Assembly (NCBI GenBank): GCA_964561825.1
Contig: CAZLSB010000210.1
Coordinates: 1 to 7,342, forward strand
Reading direction: 5' to 3'
Length of the DNA: 7,342 nt
DNA from: JADKFD01 sp964561825
GTDB taxonomy: Bacteria; Pseudomonadota; Gammaproteobacteria; Xanthomonadales; SZUA-5
Position 1 is the first letter of the stretch; every line of letters begins with the position of its first letter. A model generated the notes under the pieces. It searched no databases, was not told the origin of the DNA, and saw only the letters and a list, made by a program, of their open reading frames with translations. Shown in pieces: positions 1-7,281 of this stretch. A program made the position numbers and the translations under genes.

Positions 1-2356
1 GGTTCTCCGCGCCCAGTGCCAGGGTCAGGCGCTCGTTAACGTCGAAACGGCCTTCGAGGTCGACCACCGTCTCCGCGCCGAGCGTGACATCGTTGGCAGC
101 GTCGGTGCCTGGATCAAGCACTTCGCCGTAGCGGATCGCACGCAGGGTGGCGCCCCATGAGCCAAGCGACCAGTCGAGGCCGGCGCCGAACTTGTTCTTC
201 GGCGTGCCCTCTTCCAGGGTGAGCACATTGATTCGCCCGAACAGCACCGGTGCCGGGTTGAGCGCCGCCAATGGCGCGGTAGTGGGAACGCGAGTCACAT
301 CCGTGTTGTTGAAGTTGCCGGACAGCGTGAATTCGAAATCGCCGGTGCTGGCGGTCTGCCATGGCACGGTGAGCACCACGTCCACGCCCTGGGTCTCGGT
401 GTCCACGCCGTTAATAAAGAAGCGGCCGCCGCCCACGCCGATGAAGCCCCGCGATGTCAGGAACTGGCGAACGTTGGCCTGGGTGAGGTTTTCCGAGAGC
501 ACGATGCGGTTATCGACATCAATGCGGTAGGCGTCCACGGTCAGCGTCGCGCCACCGAAGTCAAATACCGCGCCGAGCGAGAAGTTCACCGACTCCTCAG
601 CCTCCAGCGAGCGGGCGCCGAGCGCGATCGCCACCGGGTCATCCACCGGGAAGGTGGTGATGTCGAAGGGCACGCCATTGATAAAGTTGGTGGATGTGGT
701 GGTGAAAAACTGCTGCTGCGGCGATGGTGCGCGGAAGCCGGTTTGCATCGAGCCGCGCAGCGCGAAGGCATCGTTGGCATCGAAGCGCAAAGCGAGCTTG
801 CCCGACGCATTGCCGCCGAAGTCCGAGTAGTCCTCGGCGCGCAGCGCCACAGAGCCGAGCAGGCGCTCGGTCAACTGCGCCTCCAGATCGACAAACACGC
901 CGATCGCGTTACGATTTTCGTCGAGCTCGTTCTCCGGGCGAAAGCCGGGGAAGACCTGTGCGCCGGGCGCCGCGGGCACGTTGCCGGCCAGTACACGCCC
1001 GCCAAAGCGGTAGGAATCCGGCTCGCCGGCATGGATCTGGTAGCCCTCGTTGCGTGCCTCTACGCCGATGGCCAGGTTCAGCGGGGATGCCAAGCTAGCA
1101 ACATCAAAGGAGCGCACGCCGGACAGGTTGAACACCAACTGGTCGTACTCGTAACCGCCGGCATCGAACTCGGTGGCGCTAGTCGCACCGATCGAGGCAT
1201 TGAGCGTCTGCTCAATGGTGAAATCCATCTCGTTGCTGCCGTACACCAGCGAGCCATCAAAAGCCCAGTCGCCCCAGTTCCACTCGACGCCGCCGGCGAT
1301 GCTGAAATCGGCAATGTCCGGCTGGATCAGCGGCAAGAAGCCATTGGGATAGATCGTGATGACGTTGCGAGCATCCAGTGCACGGCGGTAGAAGCCCGCG
1401 GAGCGTGCCTTGCGATCCTGATAACCCGCCCAACCATAGAGCCGCGCGCCGTTGTCCAACGGCAGGCCGGCATTGGCGAAGAAGGTGGCTTGGCGGACCT
1501 CGGGTTCGCCATACCACGCATTGAAACGGTCGATGGTCTGCTCGCGTGGATCGAAGGCGCCATTGACCAGCGGATACTGCTGGCGGAAGTCGTAACCACC
1601 GCGTTCGGTGCGGTCGGCATCCTTGAACTCGGCACTCAGGGTCAAATGACCCTCGGCGCCCAGCGTCAGGCCCTTCCAGATTGATGCGGTCAGGGTTTGG
1701 CCATCGGACACGTCGCGCTCGATGCTGGAGGGCGCGCTCCAAGTGGCGTTGGCCGGAATCGGCCCGGTGGGCGTGCGGTAGCTGGACTCGCGCCGGCCGT
1801 AGGACAGGCCAATGGCGCCGCCGTCGCTGTCGTCACGCAATAGCAGGTTGATCACACCGGCGATAGCATCGGAGCCGTACTGCGCCGAGGCGCCGTCGCG
1901 CAGTACCTCAATGGTGCGCACTGCGGCGGTCGGGATGGTGTTCAGATCAACCGCGGCGGCGCCGCGCCCAACCGTGCCATTGACGTTGACCAGCGCCGCT
2001 GCATGGCGGCGCTTGGAATTGACCAGCACCAGGGTTTGATCTGGAGACAGCCCGCGCAGCGTGGCCGGGCGTACGCTGTCGGTGCCGTCGGCCAAGCCTG
2101 GGCGCGGGAAGTTGTAGGAGGGCAGCGCCAGCGACAGCGCTTGGTTGATCTCGGGCGAACCGGTGCGCTGCAGTTGCTCGGTGTGGATCACATCGATCGG
2201 AGCGGCGGTGTCGGTGGCGGAACGGCCGGCGACGCGGGTGCCGGTAACGACCACATTATCAAGTACCTGAGCATCCTCGGTGGCGGGTTCCTGGGCGGCG
2301 GCGCCGCTGGCGAGGCCGAACAGGATTGCAAGCGTGAGCGGATGGCGCAGCAGCAT
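1..2356 (-). CDS. TonB-dependent outer-membrane receptor (3' end outside window)
   Basis: Outer-membrane active-transport receptor that would take up a scarce substrate (siderophore, cobalamin, sugar or other) using TonB energy; the substrate cannot be told from sequence. I translated 785 codons without a stop or frame break. Residues 1-21 form a signal peptide ending GAAA before QEP. A TonB-box-like stretch DNVVVTG is at 33-39. The plug domain covers about 48-175 and holds LVLVNSKRRHAAALVN (109-124), VDLNTIP (136-142) and IEVLRDGASAQYGSDAIAG (149-167), the hallmark of this family. The remainder alternates in the manner of a beta-barrel, with GFRAPSPQQQFF at 540-551. The last barrel strands and terminal aromatic residue lie beyond base 1. 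The start at 2356 is set by the signal peptide and by GGAGA (2365-2369), 8-9 nt upstream. No regulatory sensor extension precedes the plug, so it is not a FecA-type transducer. Family assignment is firm. Confidence 0.96.
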   Translation of the reverse strand, partial: MLLRHPLTLAILFGLASGAAAQEPATEDAQVLDNVVVTGTRVAGRSATDTAAPIDVIHTEQLQRTGSPEINQALSLALPSYNFPRPGLADGTDSVRPATLRGLSPDQTLVLVNSKRRHAAALVNVNGTVGRGAAAVDLNTIPTAAVRTIEVLRDGASAQYGSDAIAGVINLLLRDDSDGGAIGLSYGRRESSYRTPTGPIPANATWSAPSSIERDVSDGQTLTASIWKGLTLGAEGHLTLSAEFKDADRTERGGYDFRQQYPLVNGAFDPREQTIDRFNAWYGEPEVRQATFFANAGLPLDNGARLYGWAGYQDRKARSAGFYRRALDARNVITIYPNGFLPLIQPDIADFSIAGGVEWNWGDWAFDGSLVYGSNEMDFTIEQTLNASIGATSATEFDAGGYEYDQLVFNLSGVRSFDVASLASPLNLAIGVEARNEGYQIHAGEPDSYRFGGRVLAGNVPAAPGAQVFPGFRPENELDENRNAIGVFVDLEAQLTERLLGSVALRAEDYSDFGGNASGKLALRFDANDAFALRGSMQTGFRAPSPQQQFFTTTSTNFINGVPFDITTFPVDDPVAIALGARSLEAEESVNFSLGAVFDFGGATLTVDAYRIDVDNRIVLSENLTQANVRQFLTSRGFIGVGGGRFFINGVDTETQGVDVVLTVPWQTASTGDFEFTLSGNFNNTDVTRVPTTAPLAALNPAPVLFGRINVLTLEEGTPKNKFGAGLDWSLGSWGATLRAIRYGEVLDPGTDAANDVTLGAETVVDLEGRFDVNERLTLALGAEN

Positions 2357-2386
2357 GGGTTCGTTCTCCGGTGGTTGCGTTATGGA

Positions 2387-2410
2387 CGACGTCTGGACGT
2401 GCAGACGTCG
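2387..2410. promoter_or_regulatory. 9-bp perfect inverted repeat in the receptor leader (possible operator or RNA hairpin)
   Basis: CGACGTCTG (2387-2395) and CAGACGTCG (2402-2410) are exact inverted copies separated by GACGTG. The repeat lies 31-54 nt upstream of the receptor ATG and downstream of its proposed promoter, so it could be a repressor site or a leader hairpin. It does not resemble a Fur box. The repeat is seen directly; its role is inferred. Confidence 0.45.
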
Positions 2411-2425
2411 GTACGGCTGGGTTCG

Positions 2426-2453
2426 AGCTTACTAGGAAAATCGTCAACGTCAA
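2426..2453 (-). promoter_or_regulatory. Candidate sigma-70 promoter of the TonB-dependent receptor
   Basis: Read on the minus strand, TTGACG (2453-2448) is followed after 16 nt by TAAGCT (2431-2426). The -35 box matches consensus in five of six bases; the -10 box is weaker. The hexamer TTGACG occurs twice in tandem (2453-2442), but only the outer copy has acceptable spacing. It lies about 70 nt upstream of the receptor start, giving a leader that would contain the 2387-2410 inverted repeat. Confidence 0.4.
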
Positions 2454-2748
2454 GTTAAGCTGAATGGATGACGGATGCCGGCCGCCCGCCTGAGCGCGAC
2501 CAGATGCTGCGCGCGCTTCTGGATAGGCTACGTAAGATATTGACTATAATAGTTGCTGTCGACGCGCGTGGCGGGCGGGCCTGGGCATCCAGTGCGGATG
2601 CAATTGAGACAGTGTGTGTCGCAGGGTTCTCAGGCCAGAAGGCGCTGCGCCCGGCTGGAAAGCGTGTGCGAATGTTGTGGTGGTTCGCCCTGCGCTGGCG
2701 GTTTGAACAAAGGCCGCCAGTAGGGCGCTCGCGTCGGCGGAGTTGCGC

Positions 2749-3720
2749 CTAGTTAGCCCGCGCGGTACGGTTCGCCAAAAAAACCGCGAGCAGGGCAGGG
2801 CACAAGGCATTGAGTGCTTTGCGCAGCGCCAGATCAGCCGGATGGCTGGCCAGTTGCTCGGCGATGCGCAGCAACTGTGCACCGGGCCGTTGGTCGGTTG
2901 CCGCTTGCGGCGCAAATTCGGTCGCGTAGGTTAATCGGCACCACGCGGGGAACGCGTGGATCGGCAGTAGTTCGTCCAGATCACACCACGCAGACCACTG
3001 CAGTTCCCAGGTGTCGCTGCTGCTCAGCCAGGATTCGGCTGCTTCTGGATGGGCCACACAGAGTTCAAGCACATCGGCAGACACGCGCTCCTGCAGTTTG
3101 GCTTGTTCGCTCAATTGGGCATGCCAGAGCAGTGTGGGCGCCTGTTCACGCCAGTGTGGATCAAGTTCGAGTGCTGCGACTGCTGATGTTGGCTCATCCA
3201 GCAGCTGCCACAAATAACTGGGGTGGGCGTGCCGGCAGCCGACGTCAAAAGCGCTTGGCGTGTTGCGTTCCAGCAAAGCCATCAGCGCCGGATGCACCAG
3301 CAGCAGCGCGTCGCGTTGCAGACAACGGGTCGCCGCCGGCCAAAGTTCAGTCTCAATCCACGCTACGGCGATTGCCGTGTCGGCCCATCGCCCATCCTGC
3401 TGTTCAATCAATTCGATGCACTGATCGGCATCAGCAATGAAACCTGCCTGGCCAGGCGTTTGGCGCAGCAATGTCAATTGGCTGCGTGCCTGCCCGATAT
3501 CCAATTTCTTCAGCGCGCGCCGTGTTGCAGTCGCGGCGATCTCAATCGGAGAGTGCCGAAATATATCGAGCTGGTCTTCTGGCTTGAAAAAAGACCGAAA
3601 TCCGGACTCGGCCGGCACGTCGGCAGCGACAACCGCCGGCAAGCTCCACGCTGAAGGGTTGCTGGGCGCCGCAAACAAATCCAGATTTTCGAAACGCAGT
3701 GGCGGTTTCGTGGGATGCAT
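2749..3720 (-). CDS. Hypothetical protein, tryptophan-rich, probably helical
   Basis: I do not recognise this 323-residue protein. It has no signal peptide and no membrane segment, so it is probably cytoplasmic. It starts MHPTKPPLRFENLDLF and then has an FF-KPEDQLDIF stretch near 44-54. The rest is rich in Ala, Leu and Glu with 12 tryptophans, including a cluster TWELQWSAWCDLDELL at about 238-253; this could be a helical repeat fold, but no repeat period is clear. The ATG at 3720 was chosen because the protein-like sequence begins there. An ATG at 3750 and a TTG at 3777 are in the same frame, and none has a clear Shine-Dalgarno site. It follows pyk by 92 nt on the same strand with no obvious terminator between, so it may be read through from pyk. 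Coding is supported by length and coherent composition; function is unknown. Confidence 0.75.
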   Translation of the reverse strand: MHPTKPPLRFENLDLFAAPSNPSAWSLPAVVAADVPAESGFRSFFKPEDQLDIFRHSPIEIAATATRRALKKLDIGQARSQLTLLRQTPGQAGFIADADQCIELIEQQDGRWADTAIAVAWIETELWPAATRCLQRDALLLVHPALMALLERNTPSAFDVGCRHAHPSYLWQLLDEPTSAVAALELDPHWREQAPTLLWHAQLSEQAKLQERVSADVLELCVAHPEAAESWLSSSDTWELQWSAWCDLDELLPIHAFPAWCRLTYATEFAPQAATDQRPGAQLLRIAEQLASHPADLALRKALNALCPALLAVFLANRTARAN

Positions 3721-3812
3721 AGCTAGGTGAGTGAACACGCAGTCGCGCATGTTCGACAAACACGAGTGCTGATGCAAGCGAGATCAATGGCTGGGGGCGG
3801 CACTTCAGATCC

Positions 3813-5273
<1,461 letters not shown>

Positions 5274-5483
5274 ACGGCGTCCTGTTTTCGCACCTAGTGC
5301 GTCAGTTTAGAGCAGAAGTTGCGCTCTGGAGTGACAGCCAGGGTCCGTCCGCCGCACTGGCCTTGCAAGTGTGCCACCCCACAGACAGTTCGTTGGACCA
5401 GCGCCCAAGCTGTGTTTCAGCGTCGCGATTGAATGAGCCACAGGCCCATCGCGTCGACGGCCGATCGACCGAAGGAGCCAAAA
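5274..5483. promoter_or_regulatory. Divergent promoter region between pyk and the lipoprotein operon
   Basis: This 210-nt gap must carry the promoters for pyk (leftward) and the lipoprotein pair (rightward), since the genes diverge. I could not place convincing -35/-10 pairs for either. A small perfect hairpin, CGCAC (5289-5293) and GTGCG (5297-5301) around CTA, lies in the pyk leader 16-28 nt before its ATG and could affect pyk translation. On the plus side GAAGGAG (5471-5477) is a strong Shine-Dalgarno site 6 nt before the lipoprotein ATG. Confidence 0.5.
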
Positions 5484-5855
5484 ATGAACAACCTTTCCAC
5501 GCGCACGACCACTCTAGGCATTGCACTAATTTTCCTGGGCGCTTGCGCCAGCGCGCCCAAATACGGTGCTGAAATGGCGGTGGCGGAATCCGCGGTGGAC
5601 CGCGCCAATACCAGCAGCACCAGCGAAAACGCAGCTGGCGAACTGCAAGTGGCAAACAGCAAGTTGGATAGGGCGCGCGAAGCCTACCAGCGCAAGGACT
5701 ACGAACGCGCCCGACAGTGGGCCGAGCAAGCAGAAGTCGACGCCCATGTGGCGGAACTGACGGCGCAATCAGAGCGCTCACGTCTGGCCGCCAGAGAATC
5801 GCAAGACGCCGCACGCGTATTGCGCGAAGAAGTTAGCCGCGAACCCTTACGCTGA
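5484..5855 (+). CDS. Small DUF4398-type outer-membrane lipoprotein
   Basis: A 123-residue lipoprotein. Residues 1-20 form a lipoprotein signal peptide and LGAC (18-21) is the lipobox, so Cys21 would be lipidated. The next residue is Ala, not Asp, which predicts sorting to the outer membrane. The mature part is an Ala/Glu/Arg-rich helical domain (about 28-105) with the DUF4398 pattern: LQVANSKLDRAREAYQRKDY (55-73) then ARQWAEQAEVDAHVAELTA (76-94). The ATG at 5484 is chosen over an in-frame ATG at 5433 because it follows GAAGGAG by 6 nt and starts the signal peptide. The stop is 16 nt before the OmpA-family lipoprotein gene, whose N-terminal region looks paralogous, so the two are very probably co-transcribed and may interact in the periplasm. 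The biochemical function of DUF4398 is not known to me. Confidence 0.88.
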   Translation: MNNLSTRTTTLGIALIFLGACASAPKYGAEMAVAESAVDRANTSSTSENAAGELQVANSKLDRAREAYQRKDYERARQWAEQAEVDAHVAELTAQSERSRLAARESQDAARVLREEVSREPLR

Positions 5856-5871
5856 ACTGATCTGGAGATTA

Positions 5872-6780
5872 ATGATGTTGAACCGCACCGTTTTAACGCT
5901 GGCTTTGAGCATCGCACTCGCCGCGTGCAGCAGCACCCCCGATCGCAGTTCTTCGCTGGATCAGGCCCGCGCCCATTACCAAGCGGCGCAGAACGATCCG
6001 CAAGTGCTGAGTTTGGCGCCCAATGAACTGCGCCGCGCTGGCGAGTCATTGGAACTTGCCGAACGGGCCTTCAAAGACCGCGAGCAACGCAAGAACGTCG
6101 ACCATTTAGCCTATATGGCCGATCAGCGCGTCACCATCGCAAAAGCCACCGCGTCTAGCCAAGCGGCGCAAAAGATTACCCAAGGCGCCGCAGCTGAACG
6201 CGACCAGATGTTATTGCAGCAGCGCACTGCGCAAGTCGACAACGCCAAGCAGCAGTTACAAGCGTCCGAACAAGACAATATGCAGATGAGTCAGGAATTG
6301 GATCGTGCGGACGCCAATGCGCGTATCGATCAGCAGCGGATAGAGCAGAGCGACGCACGCGCCGATGCGCTGGAAATACAGTTAATCGCGCTGGACGCCA
6401 AGAAAACCGATCGCGGCATGGTCGTGACACTAGGCGATGTGCTGTTCAACACCGGCAAGGCGCAATTGTTGCCCGATCGCAGCGGAAACATGGACAGACT
6501 GGCCGATTTCTTCAAGCGCTATCCGGATCGAACGGCGTCGATTGAAGGTTATACCGATAGCGTGGGTACGGCCTCGTCCAACTACGATCTCGCGCAGCGC
6601 CGAGCCAACGCAGTGCAGGCAGCGCTAACCGACCGCGGCGTGCCGACCGATCGACTGAGTACCCGCTCTTTCGGTCCAGAGAGCCCGACCGCCAGCAACG
6701 AGACGTCAGCGGGCCGCCAGTTGAACCGCCGTGTTGAGATCGTCTTCGCGCCGCAGAGCGAAGACGTTTCGATGAAGTAG
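5872..6780 (+). CDS. OmpA-family peptidoglycan-binding lipoprotein with N-terminal DUF4398-like region
   Basis: A 302-residue outer-membrane lipoprotein expected to grip peptidoglycan and brace the envelope. The signal peptide ends in lipobox LAAC (16-19), so Cys19 is lipidated; Ser follows, fitting outer-membrane sorting. Residues about 28-100 form a helical DUF4398-like region (APNELRRAGESLELAERAF at 49-67) resembling the upstream lipoprotein. Residues about 105-175 are Gln/Ala/Asp-rich heptad-like coiled coil, a likely periplasm-spanning stalk. The OmpA C-terminal domain covers about 185-293: VTLGDVLFNTGKAQLLP (185-201), IEGYTDSVG (224-232) with Asp229, YDLAQRRANAV (238-248) with Arg244, and RQLNRRVEIVF (282-292). 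Asp229 and the later Arg match the diaminopimelate-contact positions in this family. Two ATGs are adjacent (5872, 5875); GGAG at 5864-5867 is 4 nt from the first and 7 from the second, so 5875 may be the true start. It is second in an operon. Confidence 0.95.
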   Translation: MMLNRTVLTLALSIALAACSSTPDRSSSLDQARAHYQAAQNDPQVLSLAPNELRRAGESLELAERAFKDREQRKNVDHLAYMADQRVTIAKATASSQAAQKITQGAAAERDQMLLQQRTAQVDNAKQQLQASEQDNMQMSQELDRADANARIDQQRIEQSDARADALEIQLIALDAKKTDRGMVVTLGDVLFNTGKAQLLPDRSGNMDRLADFFKRYPDRTASIEGYTDSVGTASSNYDLAQRRANAVQAALTDRGVPTDRLSTRSFGPESPTASNETSAGRQLNRRVEIVFAPQSEDVSMK

Positions 6781-6788
6781 CGTCGTGT

Positions 6789-6848
6789 GAGCGTCAGCAG
6801 GACACTCAGGAGCGTCAGCAGGACACTCAGCGTCTGCAGGACACCCAG
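6789..6848 (+). repeat. 21-nt tandem repeat just after the OmpA-family gene
   Basis: Two perfect adjacent 21-nt copies (6789-6809 and 6810-6830), each GAGCGTCAGCAGG followed by ACACTCAG, then a degraded 18-nt third copy (6831-6848) keeping GCAGGACACCCAG. The repeat begins 9 nt past the TAG stop. The period is a multiple of three and stays in the OmpA reading frame, which is open for 34 codons after the TAG until TAA at 6883-6885. Confidence 0.85.
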
Positions 6849-6883
6849 GGCGCTTGCAGCGCGGAACAGGTTGAATTTCCGTT

Positions 6884-6927
6884 AAAAGCAAGAGGGCCAA
6901 AGCTGCGCCGCGGCTTTGCGCTCTTGC
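6884..6927 (-). terminator. Long stem with T-run on the minus strand (possible terminator)
   Basis: GCAAGAG (6888-6894) pairs with CTCTTGC (6921-6927). An inner arm AAAGC (6899-6903) pairs with GCTTT (6913-6917), and its loop can extend through a GCG/CGC pairing. Read on the minus strand the stem is followed directly by TTTTAA, the shape of an intrinsic terminator. On the plus strand no T-run follows, so it is not a typical terminator for the OmpA gene 108 nt upstream. No convincing minus-strand gene feeds it, so it may instead be part of the repeat element to its right. Confidence 0.3.
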
Positions 6928-6982
6928 GGTGCAGCACCATGAGCACAACCTCGGCGCTCCAGAAGGCTATCCGGATCGCCGA
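6912..6982 (+). repeat. Palindrome-bearing intergenic repeat, copy A
   Basis: First of two direct copies. The 3' part (6951-6982) is a 32-nt core that differs from copy B at two bases. The 5' part (6912-6933) matches copy B at 18 of 22 positions, with a more divergent stretch and a 3-nt length difference between. The core ends in TCGGCG and CGCCGA, which are inverted copies, and TCC/GGA pair further in; the centre is less symmetric than in copy B. Confidence 0.75.
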
Positions 6983-7001
6983 GTTGCAGTTGAGCGCTCT
7001 T

Positions 7002-7075
7002 GGCTTTGAGCCTTTCCGGTGCAACAAGCACGCCGGGCACAATTCGGCGCTCCAGATAGCTATCCGGATCGCCGA
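7002..7075 (+). repeat. Palindrome-bearing intergenic repeat, copy B
   Basis: Second direct copy. Its 32-nt core (7044-7075) starts 93 nt after the core of copy A. The core folds on itself almost end to end: TCGGCG with CGCCGA (6 bp), one mismatch, TCC with GGA (3 bp), one mismatch, then a perfect central palindrome GATAGCTATC. This resembles REP or BIME-type repetitive extragenic elements, but I cannot assign it to a known family. Confidence 0.75.
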
Positions 7076-7086
7076 TCGTACTGGCC

Positions 7087-7101
7087 TGGGGCAACGCCCC
7101 A
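7087..7101. other. GC-rich hairpin after the palindromic repeats
   Basis: TGGGGC (7087-7092) and GCCCCA (7096-7101) form a perfect 6-bp stem with an AAC loop. No T-run follows on either strand, so I do not call it an intrinsic terminator. It lies 12 nt past palindromic copy B and may be part of the same repeat block. Confidence 0.35.
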
Positions 7102-7102
7102 C

Positions 7103-7116
7103 GTAAGTAAGTAAGT
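7103..7116 (+). repeat. GTAA tetranucleotide repeat (3.5 units)
   Basis: GTAAGTAAGTAAGT is a short microsatellite between the GC hairpin and the small ORF upstream region. It is too short to suggest strong phase variation, and it lies 75 nt upstream of the small ORF start, outside any likely promoter spacer. Confidence 0.6.
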
Positions 7117-7159
7117 GCCTCGCGCGTCGAAGTCACTTGATTTTGGCGACGTCTGCGAA

Positions 7160-7172
7160 AAGACTTAGTCTT
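7160..7172. promoter_or_regulatory. 13-nt perfect palindrome upstream of the small ORF (possible operator)
   Basis: AAGACT, T, AGTCTT is an exact palindrome around one central base, ending 19 nt before the small ORF ATG. A TTGATT at 7137-7142 lies 17 nt upstream of the palindrome, so a weak promoter whose -10 box overlaps the palindrome is possible, though the -10 match is poor. The position suits an operator or a leader hairpin; the role is inferred. Confidence 0.35.
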
Positions 7173-7191
7173 GACCTTGTGAGGCACCAAC

Positions 7192-7281
7192 ATGAGCGAA
7201 TTTGTGTGGGATTGGAACCCGAGAGCGTCGCATAGCGACCACCGCCTATCGCCAAGGGGTTTGCGCCGCGGATGGAACTAA
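7192..7281 (+). CDS. Small ORF, 29 codons, overlapping and possibly coupled to the DUF2721 gene
   Basis: Reads MSEFVWDWNPRASHSD then HRLSPRGLRRGWN and stops at TAA. I do not recognise the peptide; it has three Trp and a basic C-terminal half, with no signal or membrane segment. GAGG (7181-7184) sits 7 nt before the ATG, a better ribosome site than the next gene has. The stop (7279-7281) lies 7 nt past the next gene's ATG (7272), so the reading frames overlap by 10 nt, a layout typical of translational coupling. It could be a leader peptide that delivers ribosomes to the downstream start, a small real protein, or chance. Coding is not proven at this length. Confidence 0.4.
   Translation: MSEFVWDWNPRASHSDHRLSPRGLRRGWN

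Larger units (their letters stand above)
2357..2748. other. Intergenic region between the hypothetical gene and the receptor
   Basis: This 392-nt gap holds the receptor RBS, leader inverted repeat and candidate promoter listed separately. Past the stop of the hypothetical gene (read on the minus strand) lies a hairpin with arms CTGGCGG (2695-2701) and CCGCCAG (2714-2720). No T-run follows it on either strand, so it is at best a weak terminator. An AT-rich island at about 2535-2555 includes an isolated TATAAT (2545-2550) on the plus strand with no credible -35 box. I see no convincing gene: the open frames here are arginine- and tryptophan-rich, lack a good RBS and resemble chance frames in GC-rich DNA. 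Confidence 0.5.

Noticed and set aside
743..1684. Long plus-strand open frame (313 codons) antisense to the receptor
   Set aside because: The minus-strand frame gives a complete, family-typical TonB-dependent receptor. The antisense frame is a by-product of high third-position GC, with no RBS and no recognisable domain.
2545..2550. Perfect TATAAT on the plus strand
   Set aside because: No -35 box at usable spacing (the sequence there is near GATAGG), the extended -10 TG is off by one base, and it would drive transcription antisense to the hypothetical gene.
2695..2720. Intrinsic terminator for the hypothetical gene
   Set aside because: The 7-bp stem is real but its 12-nt loop is large and no T-run follows on either strand, so it is only noted within the intergenic entry.
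2468..2752. Plus-strand 94-codon open frame in the gap before the hypothetical gene
   Set aside because: Arg/Trp-rich composition, no Shine-Dalgarno site, an end that overlaps the stop of the opposing hypothetical gene, and no recognisable motif. It looks like a chance frame.
6706..6948. Minus-strand 80-codon frame with a PADA repeat
   Set aside because: The repeated peptide is only the reverse reading of the 21-nt tandem repeat. The frame overlaps the end of the OmpA gene and has no RBS.
6781..7117. CRISPR array
   Set aside because: The repeats are either directly adjacent (21 nt, no spacers) or only two copies with 61 nt between and related flanks. No cas gene is present.
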